Positions 6,659 through 8,011 of a stretch of 8,011 nucleotides of DNA are shown here, piece after piece. Positions within the stretch are counted from its first letter, which is position 1; every line of letters begins with the position of its first letter. The notes beneath the pieces are model-generated. The model had not been told where the DNA came from, did not search any database, and saw nothing but the letters and a program-made list of their open reading frames with translations. The stretch is from Gammaproteobacteria bacterium (GTDB taxonomy: Bacteria; Pseudomonadota; Gammaproteobacteria; Steroidobacterales; Rariloculaceae). The stretch spans positions 1-8,011 of the forward strand of contig SMWC01000106.1 of the NCBI GenBank assembly GCA_004357505.1. Reading direction: 5' to 3'. The translations under genes and the position numbers were made by a program.

Positions 6659-6728
6659 CGAAGTCGCTACTAAACGATCGTCGATACTTTTAGCCCTCAC
6701 AAACTCGGAGTGCTGACGGGAAAATGCA

Positions 6729-7358
6729 ATGCTAGCCAGTCGTGTCCATCGAGTTCGACCTGTCGCGAGCCTACAGGAATTTTTCCGCGATTCCGTCGAT
6801 CAGGCCATGCACCGACAAGGTTTGAGGGCGGACGACCACACGGCCTACTATGTTGTCAATCTTCTGACGCTCTTCGCGCGGTCCGATGCGCTGTATGAAG
6901 AGACTCAGGCCGGCCTCGGCCTTAAGCCATTGGCACTCATGCTCGCGGAAGCAGCGGAGACGTTCAACTCCCAGGAACGCGTTTTCGTATTACAACGGGT
7001 AGGCGATGTCTCATTATTCCTTGCAGGTTTTTTTTCAGAAAGTCTGGCGAAACGCCTCGTTGATATTGACTACTATATTCATATGGGCGGCGGTGCGTAT
7101 GGCTCGCTATCCGTACAGGTTCGCGGCACGCCCAGGGGCCAGGCCTTCGGTCCGGTCTTCTCAGAACTCGCGCGCAACTTCAAATGCTTTGTCGACGTAC
7201 TGAATGATGTCAGAAATCAGGCGCGAGTAAATGACGATCAGGATATCTTGCGGCTGTACGAGACGTGGTTGCGCACCGGTAGTAAGCACGCAGAGCGCCT
7301 TCTGCGTAGGCTAGGTATTGAACCCAACAACAACGTAGACACACGCTCCCGACACTGA
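6729..7358 (+). CDS. Conserved-looking hypothetical protein, first gene of operon
   Basis: This is a 209-residue soluble, probably cytoplasmic and mostly helical protein; I cannot assign it to a named family. There is no signal peptide or membrane helix and no recognisable nucleotide- or metal-binding motif. The most distinctive stretch runs from RVGDVSLFLAGFFSESL (90-106) through VDIDYYIHMGGGAYGSL (111-127), where the glycines and paired tyrosines have the look of a conserved core. The C-terminal part (about 172-196) is helical with LRLYETWLRTGS (174-185) and a basic RLLRRLGI. The ATG at 6729 is the first in-frame start after a stop (TGA 6714-6716), with a modest GGGA about eight bases upstream; another ATG at 6724 is out of frame. 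The next gene follows after six bases, so the two form an operon, apparently driven by the promoter and CRP/FNR-type operator upstream. Confidence 0.8.
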   Translation: MLASRVHRVRPVASLQEFFRDSVDQAMHRQGLRADDHTAYYVVNLLTLFARSDALYEETQAGLGLKPLALMLAEAAETFNSQERVFVLQRVGDVSLFLAGFFSESLAKRLVDIDYYIHMGGGAYGSLSVQVRGTPRGQAFGPVFSELARNFKCFVDVLNDVRNQARVNDDQDILRLYETWLRTGSKHAERLLRRLGIEPNNNVDTRSRH

Positions 7359-7364
7359 TAGGCC

Positions 7365-8006
7365 ATGGTCCTCGGTCAGTTACAGTCTCTGTTAACCGAC
7401 ATCTATGCATTGGAAATGTCATACGATATAAATGACTTTTTGATTACCGATGCACAACTCGCCAGCAAGTTGGATGTGGGAGGTCGTCAGGTCGATGAGA
7501 AGCTTTTGATTGCTGAACAAGCGGGCGCCGCGTCGGTATCTCTCTATCTTGAGCAGGGCCTGATGGATCGACTCCGCGATAACAACCCGGCGTATCGGTT
7601 GAGTACAGATAACCTGAAGGATTTCTGGACGGCGCTGGAAGGTGTTAGTCATTTTACCTACTACGCGTGGAATGCGATGGTGGAGAAGTCTGTAACGCTT
7701 TTGGAGATGGAGCTTCAAGCGGAGGTGGATAAATTCATCGGTACGACTCTGTTACTGCAGCGACAGGGCGAATCGCCACCGTCGAATCTCCACCAGTGGT
7801 TATTCGGGTTGCCTCGTTTTGACGCACGGCTCGCCGCCGATGAGTTGACGCGCTATCAAGACGCGAATCACTATGCTGCTAAGTACTGCCTGAAGCTCGT
7901 GCCGCAACTCTCGCGATGGACTGCCGGCAGCGATCTGAACAAGGAGTTGTGCCGGTTCTATCGGCTTACACAGCCGGCGAAGATACGTCACATCGAGGCC
8001 GCCTGA
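7365..8006 (+). CDS. Hypothetical protein, second gene of operon
   Basis: This 213-residue protein of unrecognised family is predicted soluble and mostly helical. No signal peptide, membrane helix or catalytic motif is visible. Notable stretches are SYDINDFLITDAQLASKLD (19-37), an aromatic HFTYYAWNAM (96-105) leading into a long amphipathic helix (about 106-130), and RYQDANHYAAKYCLKL (163-178). It begins six bases after the stop of the preceding gene, so it is almost certainly co-transcribed with it and the products may act together. The ribosome binding site for ATG 7365 is poor (AGG only two bases away). An internal ATG at residue 18 is an alternative start that would remove a hydrophobic, helical N-terminus. 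The gene ends five bases before the window edge, so whether the operon continues cannot be seen. Confidence 0.8.
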   Translation: MVLGQLQSLLTDIYALEMSYDINDFLITDAQLASKLDVGGRQVDEKLLIAEQAGAASVSLYLEQGLMDRLRDNNPAYRLSTDNLKDFWTALEGVSHFTYYAWNAMVEKSVTLLEMELQAEVDKFIGTTLLLQRQGESPPSNLHQWLFGLPRFDARLAADELTRYQDANHYAAKYCLKLVPQLSRWTAGSDLNKELCRFYRLTQPAKIRHIEAA

Positions 8007-8011
8007 GCCTA

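Larger units (their letters stand above)
6354..6728. promoter_or_regulatory. 375-base divergent intergenic region
   Basis: This region lies between the permease start (-) and the two-gene operon (+). I found no convincing gene in it. The right part (6590-6660) carries the regulatory signals described separately. The sequence TCACGTT occurs at 6485-6491 and 6593-6599, and its complement AACGTGA at 6613-6619. TTGCCGGAA occurs twice (6446-6454, 6598-6606), as does CTAAACGA (6433-6440, 6670-6677). A perfect 8-base palindrome ACGATCGT lies at 6674-6681, just downstream of the predicted transcription start. No good promoter reading toward the permease was seen. Confidence 0.6.

Overview
This is a bacterial chromosomal stretch, moderately GC-rich, with short intergenic spaces, Shine-Dalgarno-like sites, an ATGA stop/start overlap and several non-ATG starts. 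The quinone oxidoreductase reads like the gammaproteobacterial Qor family, so a gammaproteobacterium is the best guess. No rRNA, tRNA, CRISPR array, transposase or phage gene was seen, and no lineage marker fixes the genus.

Layout. Positions 1-1137 (+) hold two coupled genes of unknown function: the 3' part of one running in from outside the window, and a membrane-anchored protein whose start overlaps its stop. Short shared motifs suggest the two are distant paralogues. Converging on them with a 14-base gap is a putidaredoxin/rhodocoxin-type FAD ferredoxin reductase (1152-2366, -). It is divergent from an NADPH:quinone oxidoreductase (qor, 2452-3426, +, TTG start), separated by 85 bases. A terminator-like hairpin follows qor. 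Then comes a small SRPBCC-like protein (3553-4080, +, GTG start), whose last 30 codons overlap tail-to-tail with a large SLC13/DASS-type permease (3990-6353, -, TTG start). The permease carries four RCK_C (TrkA-C) regulatory domains, visibly built by duplication of a two-domain unit.

A 375-base intergenic region (6354-6728) separates the permease from a divergent two-gene operon of unrecognised proteins (6729-7358 and 7365-8006, +). It holds a near-consensus CRP/FNR-superfamily palindrome (6615-6630) and a good -10 element (6653-6658). Their spacing places the operator at about -41.5, the classic class II activator position.

How the genes might work together. The two redox enzymes share a divergent control region and may respond to a common signal, but no ferredoxin, P450 or oxygenase partner lies in the window. 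The permease would import or export an anion (sulfate or dicarboxylate type) under control of its cytosolic RCK_C domains. The most attractive unknown is the operon at the right edge, with its apparent CRP/FNR-type activation. Nothing here is clearly a defence system or mobile element.
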